A stretch of 18,911 bases of DNA from Patescibacteria group bacterium UBA6489 (GTDB taxonomy: Bacteria; Patescibacteriota; Gracilibacteria; BD1-5; UBA6164). The position numbers and the translations under genes are program-made. Location of the stretch: NCBI GenBank assembly GCA_002435385.1, contig DJMN01000068.1, positions 1 through 18,911 of the forward strand, written 5' to 3'. Within the stretch, counting starts at the first letter, position 1. Every line of letters begins with the position of its first letter. Below are positions 1 to 9,163 of the stretch, one piece after another. The notes under the pieces were generated by a model. The model searched no databases. It saw only the letters and a program-made list of their open reading frames with translations, and was not told the DNA's origin.

Positions 1-2
1 AA

Positions 3-18
3 AAAACTGGGGAGTTTT
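3..18 (-). terminator. possible terminator hairpin at window edge
   Basis: A short perfect stem AAAACT/AGTTTT encloses a GGGG loop. Read on the minus strand it is followed by a T run that reaches the window edge. It could end a minus-strand gene lying further left, or be chance in AT-rich DNA. No gene is visible in positions 1-101. Confidence 0.3.
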
Positions 19-41
19 GAGTTACAAATAAACAAAAACTT

Positions 42-69
42 TTGACTTATAAAAAAAAAATTCTATTTT
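42..69 (+). promoter_or_regulatory. candidate sigma70-type promoter of the leu leader
   Basis: TTGACT at 42-47 is a good -35 match and TATTTT at 64-69 is a weak -10 with a 16-base spacer; TATATT at 69-74 is an alternative with a poor spacer of 21. The site sits 33 bases before the leader-peptide start, as expected for an attenuated leader RNA. The -35 is the stronger half of the call. Confidence 0.4.
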
Positions 70-101
70 ATATTCATAATAAATGTAAAAAAGTATGTAT
101 T

Positions 102-155
102 ATGCAAAAAACAGTAAAATTATTATCTTTACTATTACTCTTAGAAAAAGCCTAA
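102..155 (+). CDS. leuL: leucine leader peptide of the leuA attenuator
   Basis: A 17-codon ORF, ATG at 102 to TAA at 153-155, encoding MQKTVKLLSLLLLLEKA. Seven of the 17 codons are leucine (TTA, TTA, TTA, CTA, TTA, CTC, TTA), five of them consecutive. It lies 128 bases before leuA and immediately ahead of a terminator. This is the hallmark of a leader peptide whose translation reports the supply of charged leucyl-tRNA. The last Leu codons (CTC TTA) are themselves the first strand of the pause hairpin, and the stop codon lies inside the second strand, exactly where a ribosome must stall or finish to switch the RNA fold. No Shine-Dalgarno is visible, as for most genes here. The symbol follows the functional analogue; sequence homology to enterobacterial leuL is not claimed. 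Confidence 0.85.
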   Translation: MQKTVKLLSLLLLLEKA

Positions 156-231
156 GAGATTTTTGTAGTAACAAATTTTTATTTTAATTTTAACAAACTC
201 TCTTAGAAAAATACATAAAGAGAGTTTTTTT
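138..231 (+). promoter_or_regulatory. ribosome-mediated leucine attenuator (segments 1-4)
   Basis: Four segments can pair in alternative ways. Segment 1 is CTCTTAG (138-144), segment 2 is CTAAGAGA (152-159), segment 3 is within AAACTCTCTTAG (195-206), and segment 4 is AAGAGAGTTT (218-227). Pairing 1:2 gives 7 bp (pause/protector hairpin). Pairing 2:3 (152-159 with 199-206) gives 8 perfect bp (antiterminator). Pairing 3:4 (195-204 with 218-227) gives 10 bp followed by a U run (terminator). Inferred mechanism: with leucine scarce, the ribosome stalls on the Leu codons over segment 1, 2:3 forms and leuA is transcribed. With leucine plentiful, the ribosome reaches the stop codon at 153-155, masks segment 2, and 3:4 terminates. 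All pairings are seen directly; the switching follows the established trp/leu/his attenuation model. Confidence 0.85.
195..231 (+). terminator. intrinsic terminator of the leu attenuator
   Basis: Stem AAACTCTCTT (195-204) pairs perfectly with AAGAGAGTTT (218-227) across a 13-base loop, and the T run extends over 225-231. It ends 20-53 bases before the two possible leuA starts, so it can stop transcription before the structural gene. It is the 3:4 state of the attenuator. Confidence 0.8.
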
Positions 232-283
232 ATAACCTAATTTTATTACCATGAACTGAGTCTGAGAAGAAAAATTTTCAAAT

Positions 284-2023
284 ATGAAAAAAAGAATCAT
301 AAAAGTAGTTGACGTAACTCTAAGAGAATGAGACCAAGCACCACTTACCAGCTTTAATGCAAAAGAAAAAGCAATAATAGCACTTATGCTAAAAGAAATG
401 TGAATAGACACAATAGAAGTATGATTTGGTTTCTCAAGATGAGCAAAAGAAAATATGGCAGAAGCATCTGAAATAGCAGGAAATAGTAATACTGAAATAT
501 CAAGCTTATGAAGAGCCTTAGAAACTGACACAATGGCATCACTAGATGCACTAGAAGAAGTAAAAAATCCAAGAATCCATATATTTTTGGCAATGAGCAA
601 AGACCATATAAACTGAAAGTTTGCTAAAAAATGAAGTACATTAAAAGAAAGACAAGAGAAACTTTTAAAACAAGCAACAGACGAAATAATCAGAGCAAAT
701 AATTGGGCAAAAGAAAAATGAAAAAACTTAACAATAGAATTCTCTCCAGAAGATGCAACATGAAATGCTTTAGTTGAACATAAATGAAAAAAGTACTTTA
801 TGCTTGAATGAAATCCTGATTTTGAATTCTTAGTTAAAGTCTGTGAAGAAGCTGTAAAAGTATGAGCAACAGTTTTAAATGTACCTGACACCCTATGAAA
901 CCTATTACCAAATCAAACATACAAATTTTTTAAAACCTTAAAAGAAAGACTAAAATACCTAGAGGATAAATGATACATTTTCTGACTTTCAGCTCATGTA
1001 CATAACGACTTATCCTTAGCAAGTGCAAGTGCAGTAGAAGCAATTAGAGGATGAGCTGAATACATAGAAACAACTATTCTATGAATCTGAGAAAGAGCAT
1101 GAAATACAGAGACAAGTAATCTAATGTGATTAATAAAAAATAAATGACATGACATAGAAGAAGCAACAGAAGTTACACTAAATCCAAACTTTAACTACAA
1201 ACTAATCTGACCAGTATCAGATTTCACCAAAAATATTTTATGACTTGATAAATACCTACAAACACCTTTTATCTGAGCACTATCAGACATTGACTGATCA
1301 TGAGTACACAATGCAGCAAGTGACTTATACTGATGAAGTAAAAATAAAAGTGTTTTCTGATGAAATACAATGCCTGAGTTTTTCTCACCTAGAGGATGAG
1401 CAAACCAAATAGTATCTATGCTAGAAAAATATTGAATAAATGAAGATAAAAGATCAGAAAATATAGAAAAAACTACAATAAAGGCTTCTGGTAAATCAGA
1501 AAATTCAAAATGTTTATTTTGAAGTAACATCTATGCAACATACTTAAGAGAAATTTGAAAATTCAAAATAAACAAAATAGACTTTAAAAACAAAACACTA
1601 AATCTAGAAATATCTCTAAACTGAGAAAATATTACTTTCTCATGAGAAACAGGTGGAGAAGACTGAGTCATAAAAACATTTATGGAATCTATAAATAAAT
1701 ACCTATGATGAAGTGATATAGTAAAAGTAAGAGATCTAAAAATAAAGGCTAAGCCAAGTCTAAAACAAGAATGTGAAGAATTCTTAAACAGAGCTTGAAA
1801 ATATGTAAGCGAAGACTTCATAAAAAAAATGAATAAAATATTAGAAGAGATAGAAGACAAAGATAACTACTCTGAACAACTAGCTACAAATCAAGTTATT
1901 TTAGAAATAAATTGAGAAGAAGTATACTCTATAGCCTCAGATAAAAATGTAACTATATGAAATATAAAATGTATTCTAGAGTGAGTACTTTATGAAATAG
2001 TTAAGAGACAAATAATTAAATAA
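284..2023 (+). CDS. leuA: 2-isopropylmalate synthase
   Basis: 579 aa with about forty in-frame UGA read as Gly. LeuA condenses acetyl-CoA with 2-oxoisovalerate, the committed step of leucine synthesis, in the cytoplasm. The N-terminal HMGL-like TIM barrel shows DVTLREGDQAP (residues 10-20; family D-x-T-L-R-D/E-G-x-Q), EFSPEDATGN, PDTLGN, the metal-binding HVHND (His238, His240) and GIGERAGN (267-274). The C-terminal third contains a SGETGGEDGV stretch resembling the GxGPVDA segment of the LeuA regulatory dimer domain, the site of leucine feedback inhibition. An in-frame ATG at 251 would add 11 residues; 284 was chosen because LeuA barrels normally begin a few residues before the DxTLR motif. 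No other leu gene is in the window; the next gene is convergent. A homocitrate- or citramalate-synthase relative is possible, but the leucine attenuator upstream favours LeuA. Confidence 0.9.
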
Positions 2024-2032
2024 AGACTAAGA

Positions 2033-2067
2033 ATAAGAGAAAGTAGCTATTAGCTACTTTCTCTTAT
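2033..2067. terminator. bidirectional terminator hairpin between convergent genes
   Basis: A near-perfect inverted repeat: ATAAGAGAAAGTAGCT (2033-2048) pairs with its complement at 2052-2067, a 16-bp stem with a 3-base loop. It lies between leuA (stop 2021-2023) and the opposing gene, whose stop codon (2054-2056) is inside the right arm. There is no long U run on either side, so it may work as an RNA-end or double-sided terminator. Confidence 0.65.
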
Positions 2068-2842
2068 AAATCAAATTAAACTGAGGAACTCACCAGCCTC
2101 AATAATAATTAACATCCTCAAGCTTTGTTGCAAACTGAGCAGAAGGTCATCAATCAAGCATTATAACATCCTCTTTTTCAACTCAATAATCTTTTATAAT
2201 TTGATTCATATCTTCTTGAGTCAAGTTTTTTGCTATGAAAAAAATCACATTTTTTGTTCACTTCAATCAAATATAAGACCTTCATATTTTGTCCTTTCAT
2301 CTAGCATTTACATCTGGGTTAAAAGCAACTATTACCTCCCTGTCATCTTCATCCAATAAATCTTTTTCTAGATATCATTCTTTAATAAAAGCCTCATTAT
2401 TACTATTTACAATTAAAGTCCTTTTTGTTATTTCATTATCAAGATAATCAGTAAAAATTTTTCAATCACTCTTTACTGGAAAACTAAGACCTGTCCTTTC
2501 ACTCTCTACATCAAGAAAAAACTGTCAATTAACTACAGCAAACACATTTTCATTACTTAAACTTTTTAAGTAATCTACAGCTAAATATTTTTTATAAAAA
2601 ATTCAATCCTCTTCTAATCATCAAAAAGAAATTCAATACTTATCTAAATCAACATCTATAATTGAAATATTCTTATCATCTGACTGAAAAAAACTTAATC
2701 ACTCATCTTTATAAATTCATTTTAGTATAGTAATATTTGTTCTATAATCTATTGTCCAAAAATCCTTAAACAAAAAATAACTTCATAGAGAAATTAATAA
2801 AACTAAAGTAACATATACAAAAACTTTTTTCTTAATTTTCAT
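2054..2842 (-). CDS. membrane-anchored phosphodiester glycosidase (NAGPA / DUF2233 family)
   Basis: 262 aa. The N-terminus is basic followed by a hydrophobic segment (about residues 4-25, KKKVFVYVTLVLLISLGSYF), a signal anchor that would place the enzyme outside the membrane. The core matches the phosphodiester glycosidase (NAGPA-like, formerly 'exopolysaccharide biosynthesis') fold: AVVNGQFF (102-109), SDGK (125-128), a KDKIGRSYIGL stretch (183-193) and the signature LDGGPSAQF (229-237), usually DGGGSS in relatives. The family cleaves sugar-1-phosphodiester bonds or modifies envelope glycans; the substrate here is unknown. About 18 UGA codons are read as Gly, including GlyGly of DGGP. It is the most downstream gene of the surface cluster and is separated from the next gene upstream by its own terminator hairpin. 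Confidence 0.75.
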
Positions 2843-2845
2843 AAT

Positions 2846-2886
2846 AAAAGATCTTATAACTAATACACATAATTATAAGACCTTTT
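2846..2886 (-). terminator. terminator hairpin upstream of the phosphodiester glycosidase gene
   Basis: AAAAGATCTTATAA (2846-2859) pairs with TTATAAGACCTTTT (2873-2886), 14 positions with one A/C mismatch. In the minus-strand transcript it is preceded by A-rich and followed by U-rich sequence (TTTTATT). It would end transcripts from the 2922-4064 gene 36 bases after its stop. Confidence 0.6.
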
Positions 2887-2921
2887 TAATTTTTCCAAAA
2901 AATATTTCACCTAAAACCTTT

Positions 2922-4064
2922 TTATTTAAAAACCTTAACCATAACTTCCTGTTCTGAAGTTTGATAAAAAACATAGATTTTCCCATCTAATAGTTCAAAG
3001 CTAGAATGATTATCCATGGCATTTTTATCTTGAAATAAAATAGATTCCTCAAACTCAAAAGAATTATTTCAACCTACACCAAATACAGCAATATATCATT
3101 TATCATCTCCTCTAGTTTTTGACTTATCTAAATAATTAAAATACAATTTTTTACCATCAAATTTAGCAGAAGTAACTCTTGTAAAATATTTTCAATCAGA
3201 TTCTATTAACACAGAAACACCATCAACTTTTTTAAAATCATCAGATAATAAAAAAGCTTTTATTTCTGAAATTCAATTATTTACAGGTCATCAATTCTGA
3301 ACCCCAGCTATCAAATAAATCTTTCAGTTAATATCAACAAAAGAATTTTGAGATATACTTTCATCTTCTTTTAAATATTCACCTAAATCAAGTTCAAACT
3401 CCTCTATAACATTTAAATCCTCATCCATTTTATACAAATATTCTATAGTTCATTTCCAACCTCTAGCCATTAAATAATAATAACCGTCATTATAAAAAGG
3501 AGTAGGATCATCTACAGCCTTAGGAGAATCAGATAAAGATATTTTTCCTTTATTTATACTTTCAATAAAAGATATACCAGTTGGACAACCAAAAGCGATT
3601 TTGAAACTAGAATCATTAAGTTCTACTCATTTATTATCTCCTAAAATACTATACTTTCCAGAATTTAAATAATTTTTTCCACATTCTAAATCCATAGAAT
3701 ACTCAACACTTTCTAATCAATACCATAAACTACTACCATCAGTTGATAATCTAATATCAGTTACCATCTCTTCATCAGGACCAAGCAAATCTCACATATC
3801 TAAAATATCTAAATTTTTTGTTATCCTAAAAAGCCTAAACTTTTTATCTTTATCCTTAGATCATAAAGAAGCCATAGCAAAATACAAAGCATTATCTATT
3901 TTAACAACATCTGGACGAACATATTTTCAATCCAATTCTCTAGTAGAATCTAATGACCAATTTTCTGTTGTATCATATTTACTTCAACTATATTTAATAA
4001 AAGCAAATACCAACAAAGATAAAACTAAAAACACAACTATTGAAACAATAAATTTATTACTCAT
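2922..4064 (-). CDS. secreted/anchored beta-propeller-like protein, hypothetical
   Basis: 380 aa, family not recognised. Residues 1-26 (MSNKFIVSIVVFLVLSLLVFAFIK) form a signal anchor nearly identical to those of the three genes upstream. The rest is predicted extracellular: alternating short beta-strand-like stretches with recurring patterns such as RPDVVKIDNALYFAMAS, DPTPFYNDGYYYLMARG and SSFELLDGKIYVFYQ, which look like blades of a five-bladed or sialidase/GH43-type propeller. Only two cysteines are visible (about residues 129 and 160, a possible disulphide), and unlike its neighbours it has no CGD Cys-rich repeat. UGA and GGN are both used for Gly. Function unknown; carbohydrate or surface-ligand binding is only an inference from the fold guess. 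Confidence 0.7.
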
Positions 4065-4095
4065 AACAAAAAAATTTTAAGAATTAAAAATAAGC

Positions 4096-4118
4096 CTCCA
4101 CCAATCTAAATAGTGGAG
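4096..4118 (-). terminator. weak terminator after the large repeat protein gene
   Basis: CTCCAC (4096-4101) pairs with GTGGAG (4113-4118) around an 11-base loop. On the minus strand it is followed by GCTTATTTTT. It lies 60 bases past the stop of the 4178-6649 gene. The short stem makes this tentative. Confidence 0.4.
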
Positions 4119-4177
4119 ACTAAATTTTTAATCAAAACCTTTTAAAAACTATTCGTTAAACCACTATCATTTAGCTA

Positions 4178-6649
4178 TTAAAAAGAATCTGTAGCACAAT
4201 CTTGTATACAGCTACCTGTCTTTTTTTCAATATCATCACAAATTTGATCTCAACATTTTCATTCTATATTCTTTGCATTACTACCTTCTTCCCCCTTACA
4301 ATCTTGTGGACAAAGACCTGGATTTTTTGTTTCATTCTCATCACACAAATTATCACCACATTTTTCTTGGTCACTATTTGATAGTGATTTTATAGAACCA
4401 GTTTTTGTTGATTTTTCACAATCTTGTGGACAAAGTCAAGCATTTTGAGTTTCATTCTCATCACATACACCATCTCCACAACTACCAAGACCAGTACCAC
4501 AATCCTTTGGACATACATTTGGATTCTGTGTTTCATATTCATCACACACATTATCTCAACATTCTCACTCTGTATCCCTATCTTCACCTTTATCACTATC
4601 ATTTAAAATTTTACAATCTTGAGGACAAATATCTAGATTTTTTGTTTCAAATTCATCACAAACATTATCACCACATTTTCATTCGACACTATTTGACTCC
4701 TCACTATTGTGAGACTCAAAGGTTTCATTAATTACAGTACCACCATCAACATCGTAAATTTCTACTATTCATTTACTGAAAACACCAACATAAAATTTAT
4801 TATGCTCAAAATCAAAATAATAATTATTTGGAAATTTTAAGTAAGCAGGTAATTCCCATTTCTCAGTATACTTACCATCACTATATTTATATAAAGTTCC
4901 AATTTGATGTTCTCAATCCACACTATATTCTACTACATATAAATCATCTCAATTAAATCCAACAATTCTACTATCATTATCAAAAGAGCTCTTTTCCTCA
5001 AGAGAAAAATCTAAAATATAATTTTGTAAATAAACCTCTTTCTTTTTATCATTAACAAATAATAAATTAGGATCCATTCTATCAACACTTCAAACTTCTT
5101 TTTCTAACTCCTTTTCAAGAGTAGTTCCATCAAATGACATTAATTTTCCTTCCTCACGAAGATAAAGATACAAAGTATTAGTTTCCTCACTTACTCCTAA
5201 ACTAGCATGACCAAAAGCACCTAATGTCTCTCTCTTAGAATTAAATCAATACTGATATAAATCTATTTTAGAAGCAGTACCCTTATTCAAATCAAATACA
5301 CCAACAAAACCAAACTCCGCCCAAAATCCATATATAACATTTTCTTTTTTATTGTAAGCCATAGTTGAAACAGCATCAGTTCTAGCTTGTAAAGATTTAT
5401 CTACATAAACCTTATCTTTTATCTCTCCCGTATCAGAATCAACAATATCAACCGCTAAATTATAATGCCCCATCACATAAAGCTCTTTTTTTTCCTCATT
5501 CAAAGCAAAACCAGATGGCCAAATATCAATTCATCATCCATCCCAATTATTATCATCCCAAATAGCCTTACCTTCAGAAAGATTATTTTCATTATCAAAA
5601 GTAAATAACTTTCCATCTTTTTGACTATATTTATAAACAGTACTACCTCAAACACGATTTCTAACATAAATATTTTCTTCTGAATCAACTATCACTTCAT
5701 CTATACCAGTTCATAATTCTATATCCTTAACCCAACAACTATTACCATCACAATAATTAGTTTCCTCTAATTTATTTAAGTCAAAAATAGATATTGAAGC
5801 ATCTGCAATGTTACTTCCATAAAGCATTCAAGTATCTTGATCAATAGTATAAAATAAAGCATCTGGACCATGTATTATTCTTCATAACTCTTTATTATCA
5901 GAGTCTGAAATAGCAACTATATTATAAGCACCATTTAACTCAGGAGTTGAACCTGTAGTAAAATTACCACCAACAGCTTCTGCAATACTTCTAAATGAAT
6001 ATTTTCCCCATGAATTAATACCAGGTGAATATTCCTTCTGATTATCACTATCCTTGCATTTATTAGAATCCATTAAACACTCACATATAGAAAAGTCAAC
6101 ACTCTCAAGTATTTTCTTATTTTCAATATCTAATTTACTACAACTTAGTTTTCCCTCAATATTAAAAGTATAAACAAAATCTTCTTCATCTATAACAACT
6201 CCCCATACATTTTCATCCAAATCAAATGAATCAACCAGTTCATTTTTATCCATATCTATAATTGCAATATTTCATTCTGCTCATGGAACATACAATTTTC
6301 TTCTTTTAGAATCTATTGCAAGTTTTTGTATTTTTAAAAAGTTCCCAAAATCTTGCTCAGTTGCTAATTTATTAAAATCTATAACTTCACTAGGAGTACT
6401 CAAAGTCCTAATGGTATCACTACTCTGCTCAGAATCTTCCCTTTTACAATCCTCAGGACAAATACCTGGATTCTGTGTCTCATACTCATCACACACATTA
6501 TCTCAACATTTTCACTCTGATAAATCACTAGATTGTCCATTCTCATTTACATCATTATCACTTCAATTATACTTAATAAAAGCAAATACTGACAAAGATA
6601 AAACCAAAAGCACAACTATTGAAATGAAAACCTTATTCCTATTCCCCAT
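4178..6649 (-). CDS. large surface beta-propeller protein with six CGD Cys-rich repeats
   Basis: 823 aa. The N-terminus is a signal anchor (MGNRNKVFISIVVLLVLSLSVFAFIK), then one Cys-rich repeat (Cys48 to Cys68). Next is a long region (about 85-650) of repeated strand pairs such as QKLAIDSKRRKLYVP..NIAIIDMD, GVVIDEEDFVYTFN and GFALNEEKKELYVMG, typical of YVTN/NHL/SMP-30-like propeller blades. The C-terminus has five more Cys-rich repeats (Cys659 to Cys818). The repeat reads C-G-D-x-x-C-D-E-x-E-[TK]-x-N-x-x-x-C-P-x-D-C, four Cys per about 21 residues and rich in Asp/Glu, which suggests disulphide-stabilised, perhaps Ca2+-binding, extracellular modules. The gene ends TAA. No enzyme motif was seen. 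UGA and GGN are mixed for Gly. A role in surface display or cell contact is inferred from architecture only. Confidence 0.75.
4196..4675 (-). repeat. array of five CGD Cys-rich coding repeats (C-terminal)
   Basis: Five tandem protein repeats (consensus CGD-N/G-xCDE-x-E-T/K-x-N-x-x-x-CPQDC) separated by Ser/Glu/Asp-rich linkers of variable length. The DNA coding the CPQDC part recurs nearly unchanged. The last unit (CGDQICDDIEKKTGSCIQDC) is the most diverged. Confidence 0.85.
6446..6508 (-). repeat. N-terminal CGD Cys-rich repeat of the large surface protein
   Basis: One 21-residue unit, CGDNVCDEYETQNPGICPEDC, directly after the membrane anchor, isolated from the C-terminal array of the same protein by the propeller region. 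Confidence 0.85.
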
Positions 6650-6687
6650 AATAAAAGAATTAAAAAAATAAAAATTTAAAATATTAA

Positions 6688-9054
6688 TTAATCACAATCT
6701 TGTGGACAAACTTGAGAATTCTGTGTTTCATACTCATCACAAATCCCATCACCACATTTACCTTGGTCACTATTTGATGATAAATTCACAGCCCCCATTT
6801 CAGTTGATTCTTTACAATCTTGTGGACAAAGCCCAATATTTTTAGTTTCATTTTCATCACATACATTATCACCACACTTTCCAGTATTTTCTAGGGTCTT
6901 TTCACCAAATACTAACTCACCATCACTAGATAACCCTAAACTATTTCCTATAGCTTTAATAAAAATACTATAGTTTTCTTTAGCTTCACCATAAAAAGGA
7001 ATTTCAGCATATTCTGTACCAGATTTTGTAACTGAAATAATTGGCATTTTAGCATCTTCCGCTAATCCCCAAGTATAAAATCTTTCAATAATTTGTTCAT
7101 CATCAAGCCCAGATAATTCTTCAATAACAGTTGTATCCTTCTCAAAGTCTTCATTAAAAACACCATTAGAACCAATTAAAATTATTTTTCCACCATCTGC
7201 TATAAATTTCTTTAATTCTTTCAGAACATCTTCTGATATCACTCTTTGATTAGCCATAACAAGAACTTTTGCTTCTGGATAACTTAGAGCAGATTTAGAA
7301 ATCTGTGTTGCACTAATAAAACTATTTTGTAATTTTTTATCATTAGCATTAAATAAAGCTTCTGAAATTGCATAATATATTTCATTTGATCTCATATCAT
7401 CTTTTTCTTCATAATAATGAGACATCAATCCTTTCATATCATAATAGAAAAGTAGTTCAGGATTTTTAACAGTTAAATTTTCAAATTCGTTAACTTTTGA
7501 ATTTTCTACAACCTCCTTTACATTTTCCCAAGACCAATTTGGTTTATTATTATCAAATGACAAACTTACAACAAACCACATATATCCACCATTATCTCTA
7601 ATATAATCCCTAACTTCAAGAGATCTCTCTAGTGGAATATCATTACCAAAACCTCTGGTAAACCAGTTTTCAAGAACCACTATAAATGGAGTATTATTTT
7701 TTCTAGAATATTCAATATAGTTCGCATAATCTGTTCCCGTACCAGGAGTGCCTTCTCCATTAAATTTCAAATTGTCACTTGGAACAATATTCCAGTTAGC
7801 CCTGTGAATCTCTGTCAAATTAGATTCAACCACATACTCAGCTGTTCCACACATATTTTCAGTTCCTGTTTGTTTCCAAGTCGGATTCCACCCTGGATCA
7901 CCTAAAATAGCTTTATTAGGATCTAATTCTTTTACAACATTAACAATAAACTTCCATTCATCAAGTAACATATCATATCTAAATTGTTGCCAATCTAACA
8001 TAGAAGAACGAGAGTCTCCATTTTTATCAAACGTGTCTTGGGCACTAGTCTGTATTGGCTGAGGTAAAACAACCTCGTCAAACGAAGAATAGTCCGTTTC
8101 CCAAGCATTATTTAATTTATTTATATTTCCATATTTATCTTCTAACCAAATATGAAAATTTTCTTTAGCTAATTCAGAATAATCTGTCATAGCTGTTCTA
8201 AAATCTATTTCAGGAGCATTTTGGTCAAACATAGTAGCAACATATGGTATTCCATAACCATTTTCCCCAGATGGACCTAGATTTACTCCCCAAATTGCAA
8301 CTGCAGGGTGATCCTTATAACGATCAACAAGTCTTGTCATTAAAGCTTTTAATAATTCTCTATGTGAATCATTTTTAAAAGATGCTGTAGGAGTTACATA
8401 ATCTTCAATTTCTCATTCAGGATCACTCTTTTCATCCAATATTTGATATCCTTCATTATTTTTTCAATATTCTTCCCACCATTGAGGTAAAGCCCAATGA
8501 TCATGAATTAAAAGTTGAAAAGCCACATAAACATCTTTTTCTGCCGCATAATCAAATATTTTATCAAGATTTTCTGTGTAAAACCTATCAGCCGCTTCTT
8601 TAGCATCTTTAGGAACAGTTGTTGAATTATCATAATCTGACCGAATAATATCAAAACTAATTATAGGAATATTAGAGTCAGCAGCTTGATCTATTACATT
8701 TTTCATTTCAGATAAGAACAATTCTGTTTTAGGATCCATTCCAGTGCTATAAACAAACACTCCAAACATATTATTAATAACTTCTCCATTAATAACTATT
8801 TTAGGAACTCCATTTTCAACTTTTATACTAGAAGTATTTCATTGTGATTCTTTATTGGTATCACAATCTTTAGAACATAATCATTTCTCATCTTCATCAC
8901 AAACACCATCTCAACACTTTCACTCTGACAACTCATTTTGTCCATTCCGATTCATTTTACCTTCATTTCAATTAAACTTAATAAAAGCAAATACTGACAA
9001 AGATAAAATTAAAACCACAACTACTAAAACAATAATTTTATTCTTATTACCCAT
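6688..9054 (-). CDS. anchored GH42-like (clan GH-A) glycoside hydrolase with CGD repeats
   Basis: 788 aa. Layout: signal anchor 1-26 (MGNKNKIIVLVVVVLILSLS..FAFIK), one Cys-rich repeat (47-64), a TIM-barrel hydrolase (about 95-530), a Rossmann-like domain resembling the GH42 trimerisation domain (about 530-640), a small domain, then two Cys-rich repeats (727-787). Diagnostic stretches are AIWGVNLGPSGENGYG, with Glu264 as candidate acid/base, ENFHIWLEDKYGNINKLNNAW followed by TDYSSFDEVVLP (the GH42 'WLxxKYG..LNxAW' segment), and PFIVVLENWFTRGFG, with Glu462 as candidate nucleophile. GPSGE also recalls the beta-amylase GLGPAGE motif, so the exact family is open; beta-galactosidase-type activity on exported glycans is the best guess. 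Oddity: the last 550 codons contain no UGA although about 39 Gly occur, whereas seven UGA lie in the first 238 codons, suggesting an acquired catalytic region. Confidence 0.8.
6694..6876 (-). repeat. two C-terminal CGD Cys-rich repeats of the glycoside hydrolase
   Basis: Units CGDNVCDENETKNIGLCPQDC and CGDGICDEYETQNSQVCPQDC joined by a Ser/Asn-rich linker. They match the units of the large surface protein at both protein and DNA level, down to similar linkers (SLSNSDQ versus NLSSNSDQ). Confidence 0.85.
8863..8916 (-). repeat. N-terminal CGD Cys-rich repeat of the glycoside hydrolase
   Basis: A shortened unit, CGDGVCDEDEKGLCSKDC (18 residues), right after the membrane anchor. Two of its three Gly codons and the preceding Gly are UGA, unlike the C-terminal units of the same gene. 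Confidence 0.8.
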
Positions 9055-9163
9055 AAAAATAATTTTAAAAAATAAAAATTCTAACTTAATAATAAACTAT
9101 TCCTCTAAAAAAAGCAAAAAACCTCTAATTTTGATCTATTATTTTCTATAAAATAAACTAAAT

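Noticed and set aside
190..1860. Minus-strand ORFs of 109-233 codons across the leuA region
   Set aside because: They are antisense shadows of leuA. Their apparent openness arises because the sense strand is AT-rich and its UGA codons (TCA on the other strand) are read as Ser; none shows a protein-family motif.
4196..4675. Regularly spaced near-identical DNA units suggesting a CRISPR array
   Set aside because: The units stay in one reading frame, encode the Cys-rich repeat and have variable linkers; there are no cas genes.
4405..4731. Plus-strand His/Tyr-rich ORFs opposite the Cys-rich repeats
   Set aside because: They are the complement of the repeated CGD-coding DNA, and the periodic composition simply mirrors that repeat.
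5246..6253. A series of short separate minus-strand ORFs as individual small genes or a decayed pseudogene
   Set aside because: They are one continuous reading frame once UGA is read as Gly; no UAA/UAG or frameshift interrupts 4178-6649.
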